Source: Conchocele bisecta (Eukaryota > Mollusca > Bivalvia > Lucinida > Thyasiridae). From it: a stretch of DNA of 64,000 nt. The stretch is from assembly GCA_029237695.1 (NCBI GenBank), contig CM055280.1, forward strand, positions 33,452,616 through 33,516,615. Direction: 5' to 3'. Below, piece after piece: positions 35,730 to 46,117 of this stretch. The notes under the pieces are model-generated. The model was not told the DNA's origin. It made no database searches and saw nothing but the letters and a program-made list of their open reading frames with translations. Numbering within the stretch: position 1 is the stretch's first letter; each line of letters begins with the position of its first letter. Position numbers and translations under genes: made by a program.

Positions 35730-36392
35730 CAGGGGACGTAATCTATAATTCTGTTTTATCAATTCGTTCCCACGAAATAACAATTCGTTCCACGTTCCCT
35801 CAATTTAACAATTCGTTCCTACGAATTAACAATTCGTTCCCTCGAATTAACAATTCGTTCCCACGAATTGTTTTGGCGTCCAGCTACAGGCCCGTAGCCA
35901 GGTGGGGGGGGGGGGATGGGGTCGGGAGGGTCGGACGACCCCCCCCCCCCCCTTTGGCGTCCAGCTACAGGCCCGTAGCCAGGGGGGGGGGGGGGGGGGA
36001 GGGGTCGGGAGGTCGGAACGGTCCCCCCGCCCAGCCTCGAGGTTCACTTTTTGAGCCTTGAAGTCCACTTTTTTAGACCCCCATAGAGCCTTCTTCAGAC
36101 CCCATTGAGCCTTCGAAACGACGACCCCCCCCCCTTCAAACAGGTCTGGCTACGGGCCTGAGCTACGCACGCAACACCTTTGATCTACTTTGAAGCTGTT
36201 TGGTGTTATTTCGAGGGAACGAATTGTTAATTCGATGGAACGAATTGTTATATCGTGGGAACTTGTTAATTCGATGGAACGAATTGTTATATCGTGGGAA
36301 CGAATTGTTAATTCGAGGGAAAGAATTGTTAAATTGAGGGAACGAATTGTTATTTCGTGGGAACGAATTCATAAAAAAATCCATGTCCCCTG
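35730..36392. mobile_element. Fold-back element with ~20-bp minisatellite arms
   Basis: The outer ends CAGGGGAC / GTCCCCTG are inverted. Each arm is a run of 'aacaattcgttcccacgaat' units in opposite orientation (35760-35870; 36210-36370). A MITE has inserted at the centre. Frames reading Asn-Asn-Ser-Phe-Pro repeats are artefacts of the units. Confidence 0.75.
35887..36160. mobile_element. MITE nested in the fold-back element, target duplication AGCTA
   Basis: It starts CAGGCCCGTAGCCAGG and ends CTGGCTACGGGCCTG, flanked by AGCTA at 35882-35886 and 36161-36165. Its left end and flank ('ggcgtccagctacaggcccg') are duplicated in tandem (second copy near 35955). Confidence 0.75.
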
Positions 36393-37386
36393 CGGCTCTC
36401 CGTAAAGGGGTGACACAGTATAAAGCGGATTATATTTGACATAGGAGTCCTAGCTGTGTACTGCTACCTACGAGACATGGCGCGAATTCTTCTGCGGAAG
36501 TATTGGACCAAATTACCGTCAAATATGTATTTCAAAATCCGTGATTTTAAAGCGTGTTCTTATTGATTGTCTCATTTCATGTAATATTTAAATAAGACAA
36601 GCATAAAAGCCTAATAAAATGGTGTTGAAGGAATGAATAAAAGTTCCTGGTTGCAAAACTACATTTTCACAAAAATAGTTCCGTTGGATGTTATATGGTC
36701 ACTGATTGGCTGAACCGTTTAAGAGACCCAACGTTGAAAAAGAAATATCCACCAATCATTTGTAAGATTACATAATAGAATTAAATGACTTGCCGGTCCC
36801 CTATTTTGTATTCATGCGCATGCACATGGAGTTCACCTTGTTCAACAGAAAGAAGACACCAACAGACTTTTAATAAATTCTACACACTCTTGCCCTTAGC
36901 TGCCATTCACAAATTAAATGTGAAACATGGATTTAGTTTCGGTGCTCGAGAAAACGGTGTCATCTGGTAAAATAGTCGTTCAAATCCAAGTTTCTGAAGT
37001 CATGTGTTATTTTCTATTTCCGATTGGGAACTTTTTCTCCGTAGGTTTTCTTCAATTTGTTTCAATAACCGAGTTTATATTTCTATCTCATGTAGACACA
37101 CTACTGTTCTTTCAGATCAGGAAGAATTAAAAGTTGCCCAACTGTTTATTGAACAAGCTAGTCAACAGAATTTGGTAAGTATATAAGCTATTTTATGATT
37201 TTAAGTGGCTGTCTGCCAAGCAACTGGTGATTTTATGAATTTAAATTTAACGAAAGGGAAGTTTAGGCTAAATTTCACCATCACCAGTTTCTCCTAAAAT
37301 CCCAATATTCCTAGTGCCTACGCAGAGCTAAGGCCACCCTGCGCCTAGCTGCACACACGGGTCCGAAGTTGTGCTGGGAAAAGTGT
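36393..37386. other. Unassigned spacer
   Basis: AT-rich with no supported gene or recognisable repeat. Confidence 0.3.
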
Positions 37387-38045
37387 ACTGGGTCCGAATC
37401 GGTGGGCATCTATAAAATGCCCACCGACTAAGGCTGAAGGGGTCTATGTCGCACAGGGTACTACACATATGTACCCTAGCATGTAGGGTACTACAGATGT
37501 GTACCCTAATTTAATTTTATTCCACGAATGTACCCCATGATTTGCAGTTGGAAGCCAAGTCGGCAAGTCGGGAACCAGTCTGCTAACTGCTGTGAATCTG
37601 CAAGTTCCTGCGCATGCGCATTGCTATATGAAAATGGCGCAAACTGTCAGTCTGCTAACTGCCGTAAATCGGCAAGTTCCTGCGCATGCGCATTGCTATA
37701 GGATGATTGATTCATAAGCATAGAATAGCTAAAATATATCATTTTGAAAATATGACAGCCATAAACGTCTTTTGAAGCTGCGAATGTGCACGTTATTACC
37801 TACCATACCAAGGTAGCCTAAACCAAAAGTCAATGTCGTAATCGTTATCCGCGACAGGTGCGCGCATAGTCGACTGGTTCTAAAAACATTGTTATAGTCG
37901 ACGCAACAGGGTACGTAAATGTAGTACCCCATCCCGTCAGGGTACATAAATGTAGTACCCTACATGCTAGGGTACATATGTGTAGTACCCTGTGCGACAT
38001 AGACCCCTTCAGCCCGACTAAGACGCCCACCGATTCGGACCCAGT
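37387..38045. mobile_element. Fold-back element with hairpin sub-units in its arms
   Basis: Left arm 37387-37510 and right arm about 37900-38045 are inverted copies starting ACTGGGTCCGAATCGGTGGG. Each arm carries ~22-base sub-units of the form GGGTAC-n9-GTACCC, each a small palindrome. The left arm has an extra hairpin (CGGTGGGCAT...ATGCCCACCG, 37400-37426) that the right lacks. No target duplication was found. Confidence 0.7.
37576..37700. repeat. 72-bp direct duplication carrying two NRF-1-type sites
   Basis: 'cagtctgctaactgc...ttgctata' occurs at 37576 and 37648. Each copy contains TGCGCATGCGCA (37609-37620, 37681-37692), a perfect match to the animal NRF-1 consensus YGCGCAYGCGCR. It is inside the fold-back element. 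Confidence 0.65.
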
Positions 38046-39507
38046 AGTACCAGAATCAATTTACGAAATGTCGGAGATTAGCGTTTTGCGATTCACATGA
38101 TCGTGGCGGGTCCCTACAAATAAACTACAACAACGGATTTTTGTTGTCGGTTTATACTTGTCCTGTATTGCGGCGCACCATCGGATCAGTGTAAAAAATC
38201 GTTATCTAAATTATCAGAGGAGTGTACAGTAAACAATTTTCCACCATTTCCTTTGCCAGTCATAAATGACAATACTATTATCACAAGGCTAATAATCATA
38301 ATGCAAGATGCTTTCAGATCACATTTAATTTTCATTTGTGGTACATGCTATTTTACCATATTCATTATGGTGCACACTACAGGCAGGATTTATAACAACA
38401 ACAAGATAATAACAATCTACAACTGTAGACTATTATTCTGAGCATTTTTATAATCAATAGAACAATAAATTCTATTAAAAATACAGAGTTTATATCTACA
38501 TCTGTGTAATCAAATATAATTCTGTGTTAGTTTTTTATTGTTTTTCATATAAGACCCCCCAGTATAATGAGAAGCTCTATTCTGGTAATTTGACAGCTAC
38601 CAGTCTGTGTTTACATGACATTGACTTCTCAAAATGGCTAAAGAATCCAGTGACGCAGACTGACAGAAGCATGCTTTGTAAATCTTTTTGAATAATGATG
38701 TTTATGAGTAGACAAAAGTGGGAATAGTTGAAATACATTTTGAAGGTATTCTAACAAATTTGATTAATACCTTACATGACCAAGGGCGATGTGGAACATT
38801 TTACTACATTTGACAGATAAGTGTTCTGCAAAAAATGTCGGTGGAAAAATATCGTGTAATTTTCTGTGAATAGTGACAAATGCGGTTTACGAAACTTCCT
38901 GACGCGGGGTTCCGACAAATGGTTACGCTACTGTATTATTATAAGCATAAGTAATAGTGAAATAAATCATGCATTTCTGAACGAAATATATGGTGTCGTT
39001 TAAATTTAATTTCAATCAAAACCTATTTTAATACCCATTTTTGTAGAATTAATCCTTTGCGTTAATAAGTAATACACGTAAAATTGTCACTATATTTTAT
39101 CCGGGCATATATTTACACCCATTTTCAAGCAACCGGAAACTAATCAATTACGCAGTTCACAGTGTTGGAAGGACGTTTTGATTTATTTTAAAAATTTAAA
39201 TGGATATTGGGAGAGAAACTACAATGAATCGGCACTTGAGATAAGGTAATAATCAATTTTGAGAGCATAATTAACAATATAACGTGTATATTAATGCAAT
39301 TTTGCCTATAGAAAGTATTGAAAATCTTCCTCAAAGCCGTGGCGATTTCGAGATACCACTTTACAAAAAGCCGTCATGACTGTATATCAAGAGTCATGAA
39401 GTCACGATTTGTAACTGCTATGCTAAAGCATAGCACTTACGACCTTATGTTACTAGACGATCGACAGTTATGTTTGATAAAAAACGCAAGTTGATGAAGT
39501 TGTTAAT
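38046..39507. other. Unassigned spacer with repeat scraps
   Basis: 38058-38090 repeats a piece of the first MULE's right TIR ('tttacgaaatgtcggagatt'). A hairpin TGCTATGCT-AA-AGCATAGCA lies at 39416-39435. No gene is seen. Confidence 0.35.
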
Positions 39508-39681
39508 GGGTGTCAGTGGTTCCGTCAACTGGAGGTTTCGTCAACTCGACGTCCGGTACGTCAATTAGGCTATTAAGAGTAAAACTTGATAATGACCGGC
39601 ACATACAATTGATCAGATAATTGATTTGTCATTAAGTGGACATTAATGACAGATATTTGTTGCTATTTTAAAATAGGTTTA

Positions 39682-42028
39682 CAGGGCTCCAGATAAGGAA
39701 TTTGACATTGGGTACTGTTGCTCCATACTTTTAAAATCAATTGGGTATTCTCAATTTTCAATTGGGTATTTTAAAAACATTACCCCATCAATTTTTTTCA
39801 ATTGGGTATTTCCATATTTGGATTACAAAAACCGATTCGGAAACAAATCCTACTAATTTATGTATTAATGGTACTGTTTTGTTGTTCATATAATTAATTG
39901 AAGCATAAAATGATTAGTTCAAGTTTTCAAACCAAGTACATATAAGTAACTGTTACTAGAGTAATTGGGCTTATGGCATTTGTGGCCAGTGGAGTTCCGG
40001 ATCTGCTAGCACACTTATAGTTATAAGTTATGTAACAAGCAGTATCATGTATTAAACAAATCATGCAAGTTGTTTCATTATCTGAATGACAAACAGTGCA
40101 TACGCTGATCAAGAATGCTTTGATTGGCAGATTGATCTTTGCAATACGCGATCTATTTTTTTTTTGGCTGACCACGTTTGACAGCAATTCATCAATAATG
40201 TCAATCACGATTAATTTGGGGTCTCCACACACCGAGCTCAACAAAATGACTGTATGATGCCTTGTGCAATGGATTGAGATTCCACATTTGCATCGGTCGT
40301 AAAATAAATCGAAATAAGGTTAACATTGGTGCTGGACTTTTGCAATTTGTTTCTTCCACGTTTGTTGTGGCCGCCATTTTGTTGCGCCATGTGTCGCCAA
40401 TTTTCTACGAAAAAATCTGACATGATCCAATTGTGTTATGTATAGTGTCTATCGCTACTACGATTATATTAATTGGTGAATTCGGGCGCCGTTCAACTCG
40501 TCCTATTTTAACTTAGTTAATTCGACCGCCATTTTATTCAACGTGTGCGTTGGTCGAAATAGTAATAATGTTACCATATTTTCATTTATTACTTATGATA
40601 CTGTCCCACATGTAAAATATAAACCTGACACATTCAAAATAATAAAATGTCTGCTGTGCCCGCCCTCCCCCAGGACCAATTCCACTGTACCATTTGTTTT
40701 ATCCGTGGGGGCCCCGTGCAGGCACCGGGGCGGGATCAACTGATCCTGAGAATAGTGCTGCAGTAGCCATTGCTTGTCGTAAAAGGCGACTAAACTGGCT
40801 TAACGATTGGGTTCATACTTTCCGGAACCCACTATACCGGATTTGGCCCTCATGTACATTTTTGGCTTTCTTGTATATGTGAGAGTTGAGTCGGGCTATG
40901 CCCCATATATAAAAGTAAGATTAGCGCTAATCCTATTACTTTTATGGGATGGGATAAATGATGCTGGTGTGGCGAGGGCCTGGCACCAGATCAGGTTGTT
41001 CTAATTTCAGGACTGAATATATATTTTGATTGTAAATATTGAGTTCTGAAGTTGGGATTTACCCCCCTTGGACAGGTGGATACGGGACTCGACCCCGTTG
41101 ACCCGTCTGCGTGTAGACTCCCTGAGGCTTGTTCCTCTATGTCAGAAAAGCGGACGTTAAACCCTATTCACTCACTCACTTATCCGTGCGGATAGTCGTT
41201 TACGAATGTCTACAGACGTTTTTCGTTGCATCTCCTTGAGTAGACTCGGGGTCGTCGAAACAAGCAGTTTCACATCGATTTGAATTTAAGAAAATATACT
41301 AGTAATGAGCCTGGATCTCGGGTTCACAAGTTTCGCATCGCCGTTTTCCCCCCACAATTATTGATTTGCCAATCAGTAATATTTTCCGTAAATGACGTGG
41401 ATTGTGACAACAAATTCAGAGATAAATGGGAATTCAATTCCGGCTCGCGTGAGCTCTGAAGTTTGTGTTAACTTTCGCCATAATTGATAGGCCCCGCCCG
41501 TCTTATCCGATTTTTGTTCTCAAAATCAATATGGGCAAAAACGGCCGATGCGATAAGGGTGGACATTCTAGATTTGGGATCATTAACTTGAACGGTACTC
41601 TAAACAAATGCCATGTGGTGGATTACTAGAGTTTCATATCGAGTTGGATCCATTTTTCCCCGCTGAGAGTCGGAATCGCTCCCGCTAAATCCTGGAGTTC
41701 AAATCGAGTATACCCGAATACTGGTTTCCAGCCGTTATCGGTGAAATACAGCCATTGACATTGTCCGCAGCTAGAGCCGGGACCAGACTTTGTAAACATT
41801 GAATGGCCGACCGCACAGATCATCGACGATGATTTTGTAGGATTGTATACAAATCTAGCAGTACGCGACAGACTGAAAATACATTTGAGGAGTACGCTAC
41901 AGGATAAAAAAGTATTGCGTACCGGACATTTTAATTGCTTTTTGGTACGCATTGTCTCTGATTTTAATTGGGTTTTTGCATTTTTTAATTGCGTATTTAC
42001 GCAAATATGCACCTTATCTGGACCTCTG
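39682..42028. mobile_element. hAT-like element nested in MULE family 2
   Basis: It starts CAGGGCTCCAGATAAGG and ends CCTTATCTGGACCTCTG (14 of 17 inverted match), flanked by GGTTTA (39676-39681, 42029-42034). A paralogous stretch near 43380 reads straight across ('gtatgtttagttgtatatgg'), giving an empty site. The 6-bp duplication is shorter than the 8 bp usual for hAT, so the superfamily is uncertain. A 150-codon minus-strand frame (41626-42078) overlaps its right end and runs past it; I recognise no transposase in it. Confidence 0.6.
40730..41195 (+). repeat. SINE/MITE-like repeat with a conserved internal hairpin, copy 1
   Basis: It contains 'ttgcttgtcgtaaaaggcgac', a hairpin (40911-40943) and an end in 'cactcactcact'. 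The minus-strand segment at about 60039-60190 is the same family. No box A/B pair is clear. Confidence 0.55.
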
Positions 42029-42350
42029 GGTTTAGTTGTAAATGGGCATTTAAAGGTACATGCCCACGCAGTAGGCACAAAATGTTCTTTATAGGAATTA
42101 AATAAGTGTATAATTATGTCACTATTCTACCAGTTCTAAAAATTACGAGTGCCCGCTATACAAATATAATCATTTATTAATTAGTAGTCTTCCCAATATG
42201 TAAACAAGAATATCAACATGTCGAAACGTCCAGGAAGGAAATTGTATGAAATGTCGTCGGCAAAAAAAAATGCGAAATGTCTGAGGGACAGGCAGTACAG
42301 AGAGAGTGGTTAATATTGGCGACCAGATCACCAAATGGAAAGTTACATGG

Positions 42351-42636
42351 AGCGCCGTGGCGTAATGGTTAGTGTGTCGGACTACTGATCCAAGGGTCGT
42401 GGGTTCGAGCCTGACTAGCGGCGTGCGTTGTGTCCTTGAGCAAGACACTTTATCCACACTGCTCCAGTTCACCCAGCTGTAAATGGGTACCGATAATTCG
42501 TAGTTGCTCTGTAAATACGAATTACCGGCTTCTCTCAAAAAATCTCTACCTCTGTTCTTTCTCCCATTCTTGGGAGACGGCATGCAAGGTCCTAGAGCCA
42601 GTGCCGCCGTTAAATATAAGCATAAAAAAAAAAAAC
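42351..42636 (+). mobile_element. tRNA-derived SINE
   Basis: The head shows box A TGGCGTAATGG (42358-42368) and box B GGTTCGAGCC (42402-42411). It continues into 'gtgtccttgagcaagacact' and 'cacccagctgtaaatgggta', a central block I recall as widely conserved among animal SINEs, and ends in an A run (42625-42636). It is inside MULE family 2. Confidence 0.8.
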
Positions 42637-42862
42637 GTGGAAATTTAGATTTGGACTCGAACAGAGATTTTTCTTCTCAACTTCCGATACTTCACTGCGC
42701 ATGTCAAAGATGTGATATGATTGACCGTGACGCGTGTTGGTAAAAATAGCACGAGGTCGGAAAATACCCTTTCTGGTTGCGGCATATAAAATGCGATTCA
42801 ACACCAATTAACACGCGCCGTAATTAAAAATAACTCGTTAGTGGGTAGACAAATGGCTCATA

Positions 42863-43283
42863 CAGTACAGCTCAGGCGGAACAAGCAAATGTGAATTCGC
42901 ACTGTTTTATATATTTCTCAATAAAAACATAGATCAACTGCACTTTAGAAGCATTTCCATTAGAAATGATTCTAAAGGGCTGTAAAACTATGTTTTTGAT
43001 GAGAAAAATGCAAACTAATCAGCAGACGACAAAGTTTAATTCAGCATTGTGAGGGTTAAATGACCACTGTACAGGTATTATTCCGTGCCGGATCGGCACG
43101 AACGCGCTATAAACATTCGTGACGATCCGTGGTGGACGTATTGGATTGTCCGTCGCAGACCAACAATCCTGTCCGCGACGAATGTCAGAAATTTCGTCAC
43201 GACGCGCGTGAAAATAGCAATTCCGTCATCAGTACCGACGAGCACGGCGCGCGGATTTTGTTTCTTCCGCCTGAGCTGTACTG
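42863..43283. mobile_element. Mariner-like MITE with TA target duplication
   Basis: Both ends read CAGTACAGCTCAGGCGGAA inward and are flanked by TA (42861-42862, 43284-43285). 421 bp, non-coding, inside MULE family 2. Confidence 0.75.
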
Positions 43284-43978
43284 TATAAGACATGACAGAA
43301 AATGAAAAATAGTAGTACAGTGTAACCTGCTGCGTGGGCATGTACCTTTAATGGCAAATATTTGCAAATATTTGTTGATATTTCAAAGTATGTTTAGTTG
43401 TATATGGGCATTTAATGGCAGATATTTGTTGTATATGGACATTTAATGGCATATATTTTAATAACATTTTACAGTATCTTTAGGTGTATATTTTGTGAAT
43501 GCTTCTGCAGCATTTGTCAGCCATGGATGGTGGCGTACTTCTTGCGGTGGAGTCCACAGGTGGAAGACTCGGACATATGACACAAAAAAAATGCCTATTA
43601 AAAAAATCCCATTACCCCACCCACTTGGTCTCGTACAGTACCATATGCTAATATAAAGGTGAGCATAAATAGGGCCATTATAGAAAAAGCCCTCTCTTTT
43701 CCGGCTCGCACAAACACAATAAACATCGATTAAATGTATGACTTCTGTCTCTGGCAATCGATAAAGGTATTAGGTGTGTGAATATACTCACTTCAAATCG
43801 CTGTTTCCAGCATTTATTCAGTTATTCGCATTTTGTATACCCCATCCAAAGCGAAATTTGCGTGTACGAAAGAATCTCACACAGAATCGGAGGCCGTCCG
43901 GCTGGATTATCGGTCATATTTGGCCGATAGCTGATCGCCAGCTCAAACTCGGTAGTGAGACCAGGGTGTAGAGTCCGA

Positions 43979-44370
43979 CTACCCGGCGCGGTTGTTAATG
44001 CGATGATGCCATCCCTCGACGTCGTTGTTGGTATGTGTCGTCTCACGAAACTGTCCCCAGTTGTCGACCTTCCAGACGCTGCCGTCGATCCAGGTTCTCA
44101 TGTATGCGGTCAAGAGATGTAGTGGGTCGCCAAATTGTTCTGCCTGCTGTTCCATGATCGTGAAGGCTCTCAATCGTGATCTGTTCTGACGGCAGTGATA
44201 TGAGCTTCTTCATGTATCGATGGCGGTATTGATGTCGGTCTCGCTTCTCCTGATACGCTGTCGCCAGTCCCAGCGTTGTTATCTTCCGGTAGATACGTTG
44301 ATTCCAGTGGAACCCGCAGCCCTTGATGATGGTGTTTGGTAGTACCTCGCGTAGACACTGCCACATTGCT
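43979..44370 (-). pseudogene. MULE transposase fragment, family 2
   Basis: Reading down from a plausible splice acceptor ('ttttttgttcag' near 44370), the peptide shows MWQCLREVLP and IKGCGFHWNQRIYRK (the MULE Cys/His block), then YMKKLISLPSEQI. After a frameshift near 44170 come LLTAYMRTWIDGSVW and THTNNDVEGWHHRINN (about 44032-43991), which holds the catalytic Glu. The reading then loses similarity. The two earlier catalytic Asp regions are absent. Its EGWHHRIN motif differs from the EGWNN of the relic at 22990-23799, so the two MULEs belong to separate families. It lies 240 bp inside the right end of its element, reading inward. Confidence 0.85.
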
Positions 44371-44613
44371 GAACAAAAAAATTACATGTGTTATGCATAC
44401 TCAATTGATTACTGAGTGACAGTAATTTGACGGTAATACTTACTAAACGATCAAACGTCAACTACTTGATGAAAGTGCAAAAGTTAATTAGCCAAGGTGT
44501 GATAAATGCCATTCAACTATAATCGCCTAATTGACGAACCGGTAACCAGTTGACGGAACCACTCTTTTTTGCCTAATTGACGAAACTTCCAGTTGACGGA
44601 ACCTCCTGAATCC

Positions 44614-45884
44614 GTTGTTAATACCCGGAAACCTATATAGTTATTGAGAGACAACTCTACAATATTACCATAAACTTACCTAAATCCTAATACAGTGTTA
44701 ATGAGCAAATTGTTTAGGTCACTCTCCACGAAGTAGAAAGTAAACAAAGAATGCTTCAAAAGCACATTTGGAAAAACTACTCGGTCATAGCTCTTTTGTA
44801 ATCTAGAGTTATGTACTGTCATTTCGGCTAATTCTGCGCATCGGCTAATGCGCAATTCATGTCAAATTTAGCTGTGTGTACAGTACAGCTCAGGCGGAAA
44901 GAGCAAATGTCGTTTGCCGATTTCGCGATTTCTCGCATAGGTTGAGATCGCGAAAACGCGAGATTCTATCGTATATGTATTCAATCTCGCATTTTCGCAA
45001 ACCTCGCCGCGCTATCTCCAGGGTTCATGTTTGAGGGCGACATGGGCGAAGTGGTCGCTTTTTTTGTGGCCAAGTCTTATTTTTCCCGTAGGGGGAAGTC
45101 AAGTCGCCCTGGAATTTTCTGGATTTTTTTTTTACTATGAATTTCAGACCCTAGGGGCGAGTGCATGTCATAAATGCGCTAATCCCACCAAATAGGCGTG
45201 CAACATTGGATCGCATCGATTGTTTGATGACCCCTGGTGTGTATTTGCCCACGGGGTTTCTTTGTTATTGTCGCCTATTATCGGTTTGTTATTCGCGACG
45301 CCATGATGCGTATCAAATGATCAGACACGTCTGGGCGCTTAATATTGTTTAACTAAAGCGTTCAAGGAACGTTGATTGAAGACCCGAATTTAAGTCATTA
45401 AGGCGGGGCTTATAGCTTCATTTAATTCATTGGTCGGCTTCGACTAATTTGATTCGACACACGTGAATAATTAGTTTCAAGGTAAATGGGAGGCGACTAC
45501 TTTAAGGTATTTTTCGGGCATTTGTAGCGAAAATTTGAGCTGGTTATCACCCCGCTTTGAAATCATTTTCAGAAAATGGTGTGTTACAAGTGATAGAACA
45601 AGACATAACAAAGTATCTGTGCCTCATATTTTCATGAAAACAATTCCGATAAATTCAGTCGTGTTGAAACTTTTGGCCAAAAATAGGTGGGTGGGGTAAC
45701 TTTGTAAAAAATTAATTGAACACATCTGAATTTTTATTGTGGCGCGTGATTTGTACTTCATTTGCGAGTATTTTTCAATACTTGTCGCAAGAGCCTCCTT
45801 AACTGATTGTGAGAGGCGGTGATTTTTATAAGCCACCCGCCGCCCTCAGAAAAGCAGTCAATTTTGGCTATTTTCAACCGTCCC
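44614..45884. other. Spacer with a partial mariner-like MITE
   Basis: 44881 starts a second copy of the CAGTACAGCTCAGGCGGAA end, flanked by TA on the left only. Inverted CG-rich words ('atttcgcgatttctcgc', 'gagatcgcgaaaacgcgag') follow. The rest has no supported feature. Confidence 0.45.
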
Positions 45885-46117
45885 GTGATGCCAAAGGTGT
45901 GTCGCACGTAAGAATGACAACTCTTGCGTCGTTAATTTCTTAGTTATCTCCCTTTGTTGTTTCGTGCACTGATTTCGTGTCTGGAGCATAACTCGAACAC
46001 CCTTTGGAATATTTTCATGAAACTTCACACATGCATAGACCACAACCCTAAAGGTGTGTCACGCAAGAATGACAACTCTTGCATCACTAATTTTTTAGTT
46101 ATCTCCCTTTGTTTTTT
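45885..46117. repeat. Pair of 'agaatgacaactcttgc' repeats
   Basis: 'aaggtgtgtcgcacgtaagaatgacaactcttgc ... ttagttatctccctttgtt' occurs twice (about 45894 and 46050) with 'cataactcgaacaccctttgg' between. It is similar to dispersed repeats I recall from bivalves. Confidence 0.55.

Larger units (their letters stand above)
39508..44613. mobile_element. MULE DNA transposon, family 2, with 9-bp target duplication
   Basis: The duplication GTTGTTAAT is at 39499-39507 and 44614-44622. Inside it, the left end 'ggttccgtcaactggaggtt' and the inverted right end 'ggttccgtcaactggaagtt' match, and both continue into 'tcgtcaa' and 'cgtcaattaggc'. The right end carries two copies of this block. The transposase relic reads inward from the right end. 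A 9-bp duplication and sub-repeated TIRs fit the MULE superfamily. The length includes at least three later insertions. Confidence 0.8.

Noticed and set aside
36163..36405. Asn-Asn-Ser-Phe-Pro repeat protein
   Set aside because: The frame is an artefact of ~20-base minisatellite units in the fold-back arm.
41626..42078. 150-codon minus-strand frame taken as a hAT transposase
   Set aside because: No BED finger or dimerisation motif, and it crosses the element's right border into host MULE sequence.
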